From contig KL647314.1 of NCBI GenBank assembly GCA_000727475.1, positions 1,332,812-1,396,811 of the forward strand: 64,000 bases of DNA, in the 5' to 3' direction. The DNA is from Sarcocystis neurona. Lineage: Eukaryota > Apicomplexa > Conoidasida > Eucoccidiorida > Sarcocystidae. Positions 21,938 through 34,294 of the stretch are shown one piece after another. The notes below the pieces were generated by a model that was not told the origin of the DNA, ran no database searches, and saw only the letters and a program-made list of their open reading frames with translations. The stretch's first letter is position 1. Every line of letters begins with the position of its first letter. A program made the position numbers and the translations under genes.

Positions 21938-22913
21938 GTGGGAGTGTAGTGAAGAGCGGAATGTGTGGTGGAGCAGTAGCGGAGGAAGGGCGCAGAAGCG
22001 GCAGCGGCAGCAGTTGCTGCTGGCAGCAGGAGGCGGAGCAGCAGGAAGGGAAAGTGCTGCTGCTGCTGCGTTTTCTCCTCTCTTTGTGTCAGGCGCAGGC
22101 GGTCCAGGAGGAGGAGGAGCAGCAGCAGGAGAAGGAGAAGCAGCTGGAGGAGGAGAAGGAAAAGCAGCCGGAGGAGGAGAAGGAAAAGCAGCTGGCGAAG
22201 GAGGAGCAGGAGGACGAGGACGAGAAAGAGAAGAAGATGTTGCTGTGCGGAGTGTGGTAGACCCGTTGGTGCGGAGCGGCAGGCGTTTCTCGTGGGAGAG
22301 TAGAGACGGTCGACCGGCGGACGGTGGCACAGCAGATGACGCAGATGCTGCCGCTGCAGCTGCTGGGGCAGCCGCGGAGGGGGGAGAGGATGAAGCAGAA
22401 GCAGCAGCAAGAAGAAAAAGAGGAGGCGACTGTGGCGATGCGCGCGGGGCTGCTGCTGCCGTTGGTAAAGAAGAAGAGAGAATGCTGAAGCAGGTGAAAC
22501 AGCAATGCACAGAGGCGGAGGGCAATGGGTCAGGCGACAGCAGCAGTGGAGAGAAGTGTGCGGAGAAAGGCGCAGCAACAAGACACAGCCGAGCGAAGGA
22601 GGAAGACGTTGCTGCAGGAGGCACAGCAGCAGCAGCGAACAGGGGGCGGGGCGAGCAGCCGAGAAACGCACGTCGCGTGATGCTGCTGCTGCTGCTGCAT
22701 TGCGCGCGGAAGAGGGGCGGGGGCCCAGCAGCTGCAGCAGCCGAGAACGACGAAGGCAGCAGGACGGATCTGCTTGTCGACTCGCCAGAGAGAGAGACGT
22801 GGCAGCCATTTGACGCTGCGGACGCCCGAGGTGGCGCGGAGGCGGGACAGGAGCAGCAGACGGCCAGCAGCGGAAGCAGCAGTCCACAGACAGCAGCAGC
22901 AGCGTCCTGCTAG
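21938..22913 (+). CDS. Acidic/Ala/Gly-rich open frame, possible MORC terminal exon
   Basis: A single frame stays open for about 325 codons to a stop at 22911-22913. It begins (P)WECSEERNVWWSSS if spliced from 20608, and the phase agrees. It is Gly/Ala/Glu-rich, with a 24-base duplication (22143-22190), a charged middle (KEEERMLKQVKQQ) and the less biased end RTDLLVDSPERETWQPFD. GCA arrays keep other frames open too, so coding status is uncertain. It could be the MORC C-terminus or a separate gene. No domain was recognised. Confidence 0.35.
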
Positions 22914-25900
22914 CACACTCGTCGAAAGTGGAAGTGCTGCTTCGCGATGTTTCACAGCGGAGGAACAGCTGGCAACGTCGCAGAGAAGTCTATTTCATGT
23001 CTACGCCCATGTGTAAAGAGCAGACACGCGTCGGTATTAGAGGCAACAACCGCATATCCATATACATATGTGTCTACACGTACTGGCATGTAGTTGTATC
23101 GGTGGATGTGTGTAGCCCCCTGTGTTTTGTGGTCCCCCCCCCCCCATACCTATACATTGGTTATATGTATATGTTTAATGTATATATGTGCACGTACTTG
23201 CATCTAGTTATATATATATATGTATATGTCTAGGCCGTGATCGTTTTGATCGCTCGGCCCCGAGAAGTGATGGACGCGAGTGAATTTCTGTATATCTCTT
23301 TTCAGCAATGCATACATGTATACGGGGCGGCAGTTGTTTGCCTTGCCAGAAAGGTCGGGGTAAGCGAGTAGATTTTCCTCGGTCTGTGTCTCTCTGTGTC
23401 GCTCGTCCATTGGCCGGCGTGAGAAGAGCACTGGACATACCCGAAGAATATACAGGGGAAGTTTGACTTCCGACTCTGTGTGTGTATGTTTGTCTCGGTA
23501 GGCGTCTCTATGCGGATGTATGTGTGCATACGGCGTGTATATGCATGCGCACATGTTGCCTTGCGTATGTTGGCGCTTGCGAATTTGTGTGTGACTGGCC
23601 GGTCTTCTGCTTCTTCGCTGGCTGTTCCTCTTGAAGCACATATGCATGCGACAAGGACGCCGCAATCTGGAGCCGGGGCCTTTGTCAAAGAGTGCGGTGT
23701 GGGGTCGATAAAACTGGCGACTGCCCGTCCCAAACGTGTACACATACGTACCTATATAGGAATACATGTGTCACATGCGTTCACGTTCACCTACGCATAT
23801 ATATGTGTGCGTTGTGCTGCAATAAGAATTTCTGCTGCATCGGCGCCCGCCCGAGCTATTCTTACTCGTATGTCCTTCGCGGAGTGTTACGTCCGCATCT
23901 GTCATCCCGGGGACATGTGAACGTGAGTTCGTAGGGCTGCAGCAGCCCCCACGCGCATGCGTCACGTAGTCACTTTGGCGCGCCGCGTGTAAGACTTCTT
24001 CCCCTTCTTCTCCTCTCTGTAGCTCTCCCGCTGTCTGCCTAGTTCTTCCACACGTGTACGTATATCTACCTATCTACTTATCTATATATTTACCTATATC
24101 TATATGTGTATAGTATCCGCATCTGCGCTGCATGGCCGCGTGATGTGTGTGTGGCTCTCCACTCGCTTTTTTCTTATGTGACGCCGCTCCGTCTGCAGTT
24201 GGCCCTACGTGTCCTGATGGACGGCGCCCATACCTGCGTAAGCTATATATATGTATATGTGTTGGCTGGACTGAATACGTGCCGGCATCTCGTTTCTGTG
24301 TATGTGGATCTCTTGGTCAATTTGTCTCTGAGTAGATTTCGTGGTGTATACGTGCTTGTATGTATATTGTGGCGTGCTGCTGCTGCGCGGTAGATAGGTG
24401 CATGCGCGTGTCTCCTTGTCTCGCTGGGTGTTGCTACCGCGCGAAAAAAGACAGTACTTTCGCTAAGAAAAAGAAGAGAAATCTTCCGAAGGTACTGGCG
24501 CGACGAGAAGGAGCACTTACTCCCCTTCCAGTCTAAAAGCGACTGGCTTTTATTTCGGCAATAGGGCGAGGGATGGAGCGGAGGATACTGTCATGAGGCA
24601 TGGGACTCGCGCGTCTGTGTGCGCAGTCCTGCAAAGCACGCCGAGGCATTCCCGCCTATACTTCTTTGCAACGCACGTTTAGAATAGAATATTTGTAAAA
24701 CCTCTATACCACGTACATACATATGTATGTGCATATACTTATAGATGGGTTTGCGTACGTAGACGTACGGACGTCGGAAAAGATGTATAGATACAGAGGT
24801 CGATTCTGTCTGCGCTCCCGCGGGCGCGGCAGAAGTCCACTTCGGTCTTTGGAGTGTATGTACACCTGAGAGAGGAGCCTCGATCTCGTGAACCCGACGC
24901 GCCCGGCTCCACCGCGGGAGTTTGTGGCTGTTGTTCGCCCAACGTTAATTTCTTCGCGGTGCGTAAATGCACCAGCCACCAGCTTATGCGCGCGACGTGT
25001 TACACGCCCGCGTGGGCGAAAGTCGTGTGCGGGAAAAGAATTCACCGGGGCACCTCGACGCTGACTCCCCACGGAGCAGACGTCAATTTCTGCAATCAAA
25101 TACTTACATGCATGTCTGTGGATATGGATGTTTTTTTGTGTCTGAACCACATGTGTATATGTGTATGTAAATAAAAGTATAGGCATGCACCTGTATATCT
25201 ATGCGTGTATGTGCGTAGATACATGTATACGTATATATATATATATATTTCTATATGTGCATATGTGTGGAAAGAGGGGAAGGATCAGAACTTCGGGACA
25301 TGACGGAGTACGAACGTGTACACACGTATGTGATGTAGTGTGTGTTGATTTGTGTATATGGGCGCGTGAGTATGGCTGGAAGGGAAGGTTGCAGAGAGAA
25401 AGAAAACGACCTTGCTGTGCTGCTGAGCGTGAGTAGGACTGGACGCGCTCGTCTGCAGATTATTCCGCACTTCGAAAGGAAGTACACGTTGCTAGCTCTG
25501 CAGATTATCACTGCTCTTCCGCGGATAAAGTAGCATTCTTGTGTTAATGTGTGTATATGGTTAGTAGATATAGTTACTTACTCACATCAGTATACAACCA
25601 GTCTGTTGAGAGGTGTATTTTTCTTCCGATTTAAATATACGTTGTATATATGTGCTCATCGTTGCTGCGTATGTGCGTTTATATATATATATACATATAT
25701 GTATATATGTATGTATATGTAACTGTCATACGTGAAAAGAACTATACTGCTGAATGCCTGCTGGATGAACTATTTTGCTTAGATGTATGCATATGCGTGT
25801 ACACATATATGTATATGTTGACTCGTTTGTATGCGCGTATCTGGCGTGCATCTCCACGACAAAATCACCTGAATGTGCATGAATGAATGTTCGTGTGTGT

Positions 25901-28023
25901 TTATTTGCGATGTTACATATCGACAGGATGGGTCCAGGCCATTTGTTTGCTGAACCTATCTATGCGTGCAGTTACTATATGTATGTTTGTGCACACACGT
26001 ACATATACATATTTATAAATGTGTATAGGGACGGGCATCGACACGCGTATGTGTTTCCCTACGTGTGTGCTCGGCACGAAAGCCCAGCCGTGAGCGGTCC
26101 TTTTTGAATATATTATGTGTAGGTGTAAAACTCAATATTTCTGCAGTGCCTAAAAATATCAACGTTTCCCGAATAGAGTGCGGACAGACACGTATGGATT
26201 GAGCTGTTACAGAGTACTACATAATTTATGACATACGCTGGTTTTCGTCATCTGTACGTGTCGACAAAGGCACGCGTATGTGCGTGAAAATATCCGCTCT
26301 TTGAGGAAATACAGAGAAAGCGTTCTTCTAATGCAGCGAAGTAGCAAGATTGAGTAAATTCCACGGAGCCTTCTGTTCTTTCGGCGGAGACTCCGAAGGC
26401 AAGCAAGAAAAGGAGTGAGCAGAAGAAGAGACATTCGTAGAGGTCTACATGAAAAAGGTGTGCACACTGGTATACAAACTTATTCAGAGCAGGTGAACGC
26501 CGTGGAACAACTGCCAAGGGTGACTAGGTGGGTACAAGGGTAAAGACGCTGTCAGACGAGAGCTACTGAACATTGGGGAAACGTCACCCGAAGTGGCGGG
26601 AGCCCTTCTTGCTCGTGCTCACGCGTCACCTGCGTTTCACTAGCAGAAGTTGTGTATACTCGTATGCGGATAATTCGAAAGTACTACAGAATCCCTACGC
26701 ACACCCACATGTCTGTTCTCCCACGTAAACGTAATTCTGCTTTTTCCAGAGTTCGGTGCTCCCTCGTTAAACTTGCAGTGAGGTCTTGTTCGGATACGAA
26801 AGAGCACCCACGCGTATTAATTTGGACCTGTGTGTGTATTTCGACACGCAAAGAGCTGCGCAGAAGGGAACCAGCGGGAGGCGTATATATGTAAGACGCA
26901 GATTCCAGGTGTGCCTTTATACGTCTTCACGCCTGTGTACACGTGCACCTAGAGGATCTCTATCCAATGCATGCACAGGACAACGAGGTACGTCAACCTA
27001 TGTGTAGACATACAGAGGCGACGTTGCCACACGCACACAACTTGAGAAAGATGTGGTGGCGCGGGCGCGTACACATGTGATGATGTAAGGTTAACGTGCA
27101 CACACTGTTGCCCAGTCAGCAGCTAAGACATGTTCTGATAGTAGAAGAGGCGGTCCTTTCCCCGCTTTACTGTCTGCTTCTCTAGCTGATAGTATCATCT
27201 GCATATATATCACTGGGCTTGTGTGGATGTGTGCACATTTGTACGCATGTGTGTGCCTTTGTGTACCTGTGTAATGTACTTACATTTGCACTACACGTAA
27301 AAGTCTCTTTCAAGTACCTCAAAGGCGGATGGTCCGAGGATTCCTGCTCGCACGGTTGCTGCTCGTGCATCTATTGCTGCGACTGTTACTTCGCCACCGA
27401 CACCCGTGCTGCGCCGCTCACTGACAGGAAGACTGCTGTACCTCCGCCTGCTGCTGCTGCGTCTGCTGCGTCTCCTGCCGCTGCTGGTGGGGCGGCGGTG
27501 GTCAGCCACCGACCCTGCCACTGCCTCTCTAAGGCCGAAGCTGCTGCGGCGCTGCTGGTGCTTCGACGCAACCGGAGCTGTTGCTAGATTTGCCGCTGAC
27601 CTCCCACAACATGCCGGTGCCCGGCTCAGTAGCGACAACGTCGGTCCGTCGCTGGCAGGTTACTTCAATACGAAAACGATAAACTGGCTCCACAACTGCT
27701 GGTATTCATCCGCACGCCTGCTCTCTAGTACACGAAAGCATTAAACGTAGCAGCGGTACCTGCGTGAATGCCCACGCGTGCCCGCCCTGTATGTGTATGT
27801 GTCCACGTATACGTGTATATGGCTCATAGAGCAGCAATGCAGGTCGCGTGCAATGCACCCCGTCTCTCCATCAAGACACGTATACATATTCAACTCTAGG
27901 GCAACCCCGCGTGCTGCGAGACGTGACACGTATGTGTATATCTATTTATGTGTAGCACCTATTTTACATGCGTGTCTGGCGCCTGAGGGTGTGTTTGTGC
28001 AAATGTACGTAGAGAAGAAAAGT
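22914..28023. other. Repeat-rich region without a recognised gene
   Basis: TG/AT and TACGTA repeats with a poly-C tract near 23140. Low-repeat islands occur at about 23820-24000, 24420-24690, 26100-26650 and 27300-27720. The 27300-27720 stretch has sense CTG triplets and an open frame ending GARLSSDNVGPSLAGYF... that matches no family I know. Confidence 0.5.
24866..25098 (-). other. GC-richer island, possible single exon
   Basis: On the minus strand a GATTGCAG acceptor-like site (just above 25090) opens a frame reading EIDVCSVGSQRRGAPVNSF and ending GFTRSRLLSQ before a GTGTAC donor-like site near 24866. No homology was recognised, and another frame is open over part of it. Confidence 0.2.
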
Positions 28024-28614
28024 NNNNNNNNNNNNNNNNNNNNNNNNNNNNNNNNNNNNNNNNNNNNNNNNNNNNNNNNNNNNNNNNNNNNNNNNNNNNN
28101 NNNNNNNNNNNNNNNNNNNNNNNNNNNNNNNNNNNNNNNNNNNNNNNNNNNNNNNNNNNNNNNNNNNNNNNNNNNNNNNNNNNNNNNNNNNNNNNNNNNN
28201 NNNNNNNNNNNNNNNNNNNNNNNNNNNNNNNNNNNNNNNNNNNNNNNNNNNNNNNNNNNNNNNNNNNNNNNNNNNNNNNNNNNNNNNNNNNNNNNNNNNN
28301 NNNNNNNNNNNNNNNNNNNNNNNNNNNNNNNNNNNNNNNNNNNNNNNNNNNNNNNNNNNNNNNNNNNNNNNNNNNNNNNNNNNNNNNNNNNNNNNNNNNN
28401 NNNNNNNNNNNNNNNNNNNNNNNNNNNNNNNNNNNNNNNNNNNNNNNNNNNNNNNNNNNNNNNNNNNNNNNNNNNNNNNNNNNNNNNNNNNNNNNNNNNN
28501 NNNNNNNNNNNNNNNNNNNNNNNNNNNNNNNNNNNNNNNNNNNNNNNNNNNNNNNNNNNNNNNNNNNNNNNNNNNNNNNNNNNNNNNNNNNNNNNNNNNN
28601 NNNNNNNNNNNNNN
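28024..28614. other. Assembly gap of 591 N
   Basis: Run of N. Unlike the other two gaps, no shared sequence is visible on its two sides. Confidence 0.95.
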
Positions 28615-31600
28615 GAGAAAGACAGAAACATCTTAATGTCCTAATGTGCGTAGCGCCACCCAGAGGCTCGCAGCAATCGTAGTCGTGCTGCCTCTTCCAC
28701 CACAGACGTGCTTGCCTGTAAGCCACGTGTGCAACAGGAATCCGCTTGATTCTTAGTGGATGGCTCGGGATTATATTACATAGACATACGCTAGACCGGT
28801 GCTCAAAAGCTTTAAACGTAGAAATCACGTCGCGCACGACCCTACATGCTTTACGCACGCACCCACTACAGACTTGCGATGGTGCTGCATACCTCCCTCT
28901 GTCTCTCTCGGCACATATACATGTACATATATATATGTATATATACATATGTGTATATATGTGCACGTCCACGTGCACACGTAAGCGCTCATATCTCTCT
29001 GTCTCTCTGTGGAGGTGATCCGACAGGCGTATCTGCTTGTACACACGTGCACGTACAAGCCGCACATCCGCGTATCTCGGCAGCATCACAGAAGCCGTCC
29101 CATTATAAGAGACACGCATGCGGTACAGTAAAATACGTAGCGTGTGCATGTAAAAACGTTGTGCGACAAAGGGAGCCTGTGCCGTACGCTACGCCCTCGG
29201 GTGCCTGCGCACAGGACGACGTTCTCTTCTGCATGTGTCAAGTCTGTAAGAGGAGGCTGTGCCTCCAGCGGTAGCCGCAGTGGCAGTCTATCGGCCAGCA
29301 GCAGCAATTGCACAACAACAGAAGAACATCACCAGTAGCGGTCCCAGCGCCACCAACAGCAGCTGTATTCGCGTCAGCAGCGTCGGCTCCACCAACAGTA
29401 GCAGCGAATGCTGTAGCAGCAGCAGCAGGGGTGCGAGCGGTAGGTTCACCAGCACTACCGCTGAGCAGCTTGGTACCTTCTGCGAGCACAAGCTGGGCCA
29501 AAAGCAGCGACGGTAGCAGCAGCCCCTCTGGCTTTGTCCGGCTGTGCCTGCACCACGTCTACACGATGTCGCGTCCTGCACCCCGTCTTGTGTGCGCAGC
29601 AGTGTCACCTCGCGGTGGATGTCATTTTCACATTTGCAGCTTTCTTGTACATTCGGGAAGCCCAAAGAAGTATGCACGCCTATGCGGGGGAAGAGGCAAA
29701 GACACACCGAAAAATATGTGTGTGTGTGTACGTGTGAGCGTGTGTATGTGTAGGTTTGTAAGGCTACATGCAAATCACAACCGTAATAATACATGTTAAT
29801 TACACGCACTTTGTTAAGGCCCTGACCGCGGCAGTGGTGAAACACTTCGCGACGTGCACAAGTGGTGGCATCGTGTGTATCTGCTAGATGGCGGACCGTG
29901 TCATCACAGCACAGTTGCTTCTGCGCATACGTCTGTATGTATGCATCAGATTCTCTGATCCATCCCTGTATGCTAGGGTAAAATTATACGCATATGCACC
30001 CAGGATTACAAGCACGACTCAATGTATTGTGAAGTACAGCATATATATATATATATATACGTTTGAGAGGTGTGTGTGCGTCTGTGTGTGTGTGTGTGGG
30101 TGTGTGTGTGTCTGCTATGCGGCGCACCATGTCATCACAGCGCAGTCGCTTGTGCTTTGCGCATCTATTTATTCAGACGTGTTTTGTTTGTGCTGTACTC
30201 GTGATTGCCAATCTATTGTTATTGTTCTCCCTATACCCCATCCTGTGCGTCTACGTATAGCCACATATATTATTTACTATATCCAGGCATGTCTCTATAC
30301 GCGTATATGTAAAGATTTTACGCGTGAATGAACGTCTTAAGATAAACTGTATGCACATATACATATATATACATATGTATTTATATACGTATGTGTGTTT
30401 AAATAGATCTGTCTTAGGGCTCCTCCCCACTCAAAATATACAAGTCACCTTTTAAAGCTGTATTTGTGGGATGTATGCACCACGTCTGCCAAGAGGACGC
30501 GGCACGTCCAGCAGGTGCAACCTGCATATATTCACGCGTATCGGTACCCCTGAGTTCCTTCCTGCGTATCATCCGGCGCAAAGTAGTTTCCGGCTACAAG
30601 ATTGTCAATAGGGACAAGCCGTGGAGGGCGTGCGAGAGAGATAAATTTCTTTGCAAAGAACAAGCTTCTTGGCCGACTCTTCGGTAACAGTGGAGGGTCG
30701 TGATTTCTGTGCTGTGTTTCGCTTCCTTTTTAGCTTCAAAGGAAAGCGGCATCTGTCTCCACACGCTGCGTCTCTTTTCCGTTCCGTTTTTCCTTCGGGT
30801 GATACATCTACCAATGTGTGCGCAGGCCGCACATTCACATACAGATTGTATGATGCCTACACAGATCCTTGCAGATTTAGGTTTGTATACACACAGACAC
30901 ATACGCACGTATACATACGTGTTTACACGTGTGAATATGCCTTTACACACATCCGTAAGTATGCAAGTATACATTGGTACGTCTACTTTTTGTCCCATAT
31001 AAGCATGTGGGTGTCTACACGTGTAGGTATCTACGTATATACACGTGTACTGAGTGGGGTGTAACGACGAATGTCGGAGGTTTATATACAGGGGTGAGAC
31101 ATTCCATACAGTGGGGTGTAATGACGAATGTCGGAGGTTGATATACAGGGGTGAGACACCGTTTACACGCGGATTCGCACAGGCGTGCTGGGGTGTACGT
31201 ACACCGTGGATACGTGGGAAACGTGTGCTGCGTCGTTCCACGTGTGGAACCAACGCCGCAGAAAAACACCGACTCCCAGTCACATCTCTCCGCATTCCTC
31301 ACCAACCTGCACGTGTTGTTGGTGCCGTCCCCTGGCAAAGTGATTGTTCGTATTACTATTCTTCGTGGGCGGCATCTGGTGCATCCAGGTACATATATAT
31401 ATATACCCACAAATGTGGGCGTTTGCAGGTATAGAAGAGAACAAGTAGGCCTATGTGCGGGGACAGAAGATACACGTCCTGTCGTTACTATGCGGATAGA
31501 GCCACATGGATACGCGAAGACAGGTGTGCATATCCAAGTGGATATGCGGACGTGCAAATGTTGTCAACTACACATGAGATATGGGGGACGGCGTACAACT

Positions 31601-34232
31601 TCTTTTTCCCGTGGCACAGACTGATGGATGCGTCGCATTACACTCGAGCAAGCACGCTGCACACGTTTATATGAAAATAATCCCCACTTTCTTGAGGCTA
31701 CTCCCGGCACAGGCACATATATGTAAATGTACTGGTCTACACAGAGAACGTTTTCGTCTCGGAAGTAGTGAGGCACCTGCTTCAAAATGAGGAACGTCGT
31801 CGTTGGCTGCGGAGAAGACGCGCCCGCCGGACGAAGGTGCAGATGCCCACGCGCACATCCCCCACACAGACGCACATAACACGACGACCCCCCACGTTCA
31901 CCTGGATAGACGTACGTACAGCGACAAAAATACACTCATATACACCTGTACACATATGTAGAAAGATACATGTGCAGCAGATGAAGAGCTACTTTCTGTA
32001 GGCACATACAGGAGCGTCTGTACATGTGCGGATGCGTGATAGGCTGCGGAGCAGAGACGAACAACTGTCAACGTGGACACGCACACGTAGTCACCCCACG
32101 GGCTATGTTGTCCGAGCGTATCTCACGGAAAGCGAAGACCGAGACCCGGCCCGGCGCGGCCAGCCGACGCACGTACACACATACACTTCCACAAGAACAC
32201 ACAAACCTGCCTCGTCGTAAATATTGTTTGTTTAGACATGCGCGCATTCCACGTCAAAGTCTCTCCCCCTGCAGCTTACACATACGCACACATATATATA
32301 TATATATACACATATACGCACACAACTGCACCACGTGCTCCTGTATACCTCTCTTATACATGCGTCGGCACGTGAGTGAAGCTCATTCAATCGAAGTATA
32401 TATACATAGGCATATATATATATATATATGCACGCAGGTGCGTATACAAATCCATCTGTAGAATTTTCTGAGGGAGCACCGCGACGCTTTTTCCTGTATA
32501 TATATATATATATGTATATACATACGTAGGCGCATATACAAGCCCATCTGTAGGGCTTTTGTAGAGAATTCAGGACGCTTCTTCCTCTGTGTGTGTGTGT
32601 GTCTCCCTCTCTGTGTCTATATGTGTGTGTGTGTGTATGGCAGTGTCCAGAGACTTCTTCGGCGATGTAGGCATGCGTGTCTATGTACACGTGCATTTAT
32701 ATATATGCGCGTGCATAGCAGTATCTACATGTATTCACGTGGATAGACACATTCGCGTGCGCCCTTGTGAAAGACTGCTGCCGCGTGATACGTAGAGATG
32801 CAGCAGGGAGACAAACGATTTTCTCTTTCTAGAGTCAGACGCATGCGTATCGCGCCCGATACTTCGTACGTACGCACGAAATTGATGGGAATACTTCTAG
32901 CCACATGCCTACCCACGGATACATACGCGCGTGCTTGATGACTTGTACGTACTTGCGTATGTAAATATAGGTACACATACCTGTGTCTCTTTGTAAGTAT
33001 ATTTGGGCACACATTTACATGCACGCGTAGACTCTTATGTACTTCTGTCGCCACTTTATTTTCCTGCCATTGTTCTATACAGCTGTGTATACTATAGACT
33101 GCGTTTTCTTGTATACATATGTACGCATATGTACAGGAAGATACGTAGAAGGAATGCTGAATGCATCAGGGAAGACGAGCGTTCTAGACACTTCTTCTGC
33201 GTGCAAGACGAGCCACGGGGTTGTAGGTGAGTATAGGAGAAAACTGTGACAAAGGTACACGTCGTCGCTTGCAGCAGACATTCAGCCAGACGCAGGTGCG
33301 TCCACCAATGAAGAAACGGAAGAAGAAACGCAGCTTCTCCACACATGTCTCGGTGCAGAGATGCTCCCCGTCCTTGTCAACGTGTGGCACATCCACAGCC
33401 ACACAGAGCTGTTGTCCGACACATGCATGCACGTGTACAAGCCCATGCGTCCCTGAAAGAAGAGAAAGTCAGTTCTATCTCTACATCAAGTTTTCCCCAT
33501 ACACACATATATATATATATATATATATACATCCACACAAAAGCACATACACACACACACACACAAACAAATACAAAGATGTAAATGTATGTGTAAGTAT
33601 GTGCAGCTGTTTGTATAGACACAGACATACACGTGCATATATATAGACACAGATACGCATACTTGAGACACGGTTGCTCGCGTGTCGACGTCTGCTTATA
33701 AATGTATTCCGTGCTTGTGTGTGTGTATGCGTCCGCATACAGAACCAGAGCTTTTTTTCGACAGGAGTTCGCATACAAATGGACGTGTGTATGGAGCGTC
33801 CCTTCTGCTTCCGTTTAGTCGAGGACAGATGAGACAAGCTTCGACGGGCGCGTCTTTCGCTGTTGCGCCATGCCTGGAACTTCGAGCTTCTTCTGCCACT
33901 TGAGTAAATCCCCTGCAAAAATTCATCAACAACCGGACGCCACAGCAGATGCACGGCCACACAGACGCATTCCGCCCCGACGAGAGGAAAAAGCCAAAAG
34001 ACGAGAGACACTGGTGGAGACGCGGTGGAGGACGAAGACCGGCTCACGGGTACGTGAGTCTGCAAAATGCACAGGCCGCTTCCTGCATGCGGCGTCGGAG
34101 CAATGTCCGCCCGAGACCAGGCGAAAAGCAGGAAAGGTTGCACTACTCTTCTTGCTGCGCTCTCCGTCTCCCTACTACTAGCCCCACCCGTCTTTCTGTC
34201 TCGACTCTGACGATGCCGCTCGCCGTCTCAAC
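28615..34232. other. Repeat-rich region without a recognised gene
   Basis: Contains a GCA-rich patch (about 29265-29520), inverted AT/TG repeats (about 28910-28985), a diverged pair of units at about 29888-29935 and 30115-30165, the 57-base tandem at 31054-31163, and another diverged duplication at about 32430-32500 and 32525-32590. The stretch 33780-34160 is less repetitive and lies just past the 3' end of the acetyltransferase gene, so it may be its 3' UTR. Confidence 0.5.
31054..31163 (+). repeat. ~57-base tandem duplication
   Basis: Two copies of a unit containing GACGAATGTCGGAGGTT and ATATACAGGGGTGAGACA, starting near 31054 and 31110. A GGGGTGTACGTACACCGTGG palindrome follows at about 31190-31209, the same palindrome type as in the MORC intron. 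Confidence 0.85.
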
Positions 34233-34294
34233 CTACACACGTGTATGTGTGTGTGCGTATCTTCGAGGAAAATACAAAAAGAGGTAGTACAGGG
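34233..34294 (-). CDS. NAT8-like exon 4 (terminal)
   Basis: After a TTTTCTGCAG acceptor, two bases complete Ala, then LYYLFLYFPRRYAHTHTRV and a TAG stop at 34235-34233. The phase fits exon 3, and an aromatic 'LYYF'-like strand is the usual end of this fold. Reading straight through exon 3 instead gives an unrelated tail. Confidence 0.7.

Noticed and set aside
21949..22260. Frame with EEEKEKQ repeats at 21949-22260
   Set aside because: Ends at a stop after about 100 codons, while another frame stays open over the whole block; kept only as an alternative.
21793..22887. 364-codon minus-strand ORF opposite the acidic plus-strand frame
   Set aside because: It reads as Leu/Arg/Ser runs produced by the reverse of GCA and GAG triplets; the plus-strand frame has the more natural charged composition.
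24420..24690. Possible structured RNA in a low-repeat island
   Set aside because: No tRNA, snRNA or rRNA signature could be identified by eye.
33481..34143. 220-codon minus ORF downstream of the acetyltransferase
   Set aside because: No domain, Ser/Arg-rich start and a Tyr/Ile/Val/Cys repeat tail; more likely 3' flanking sequence.
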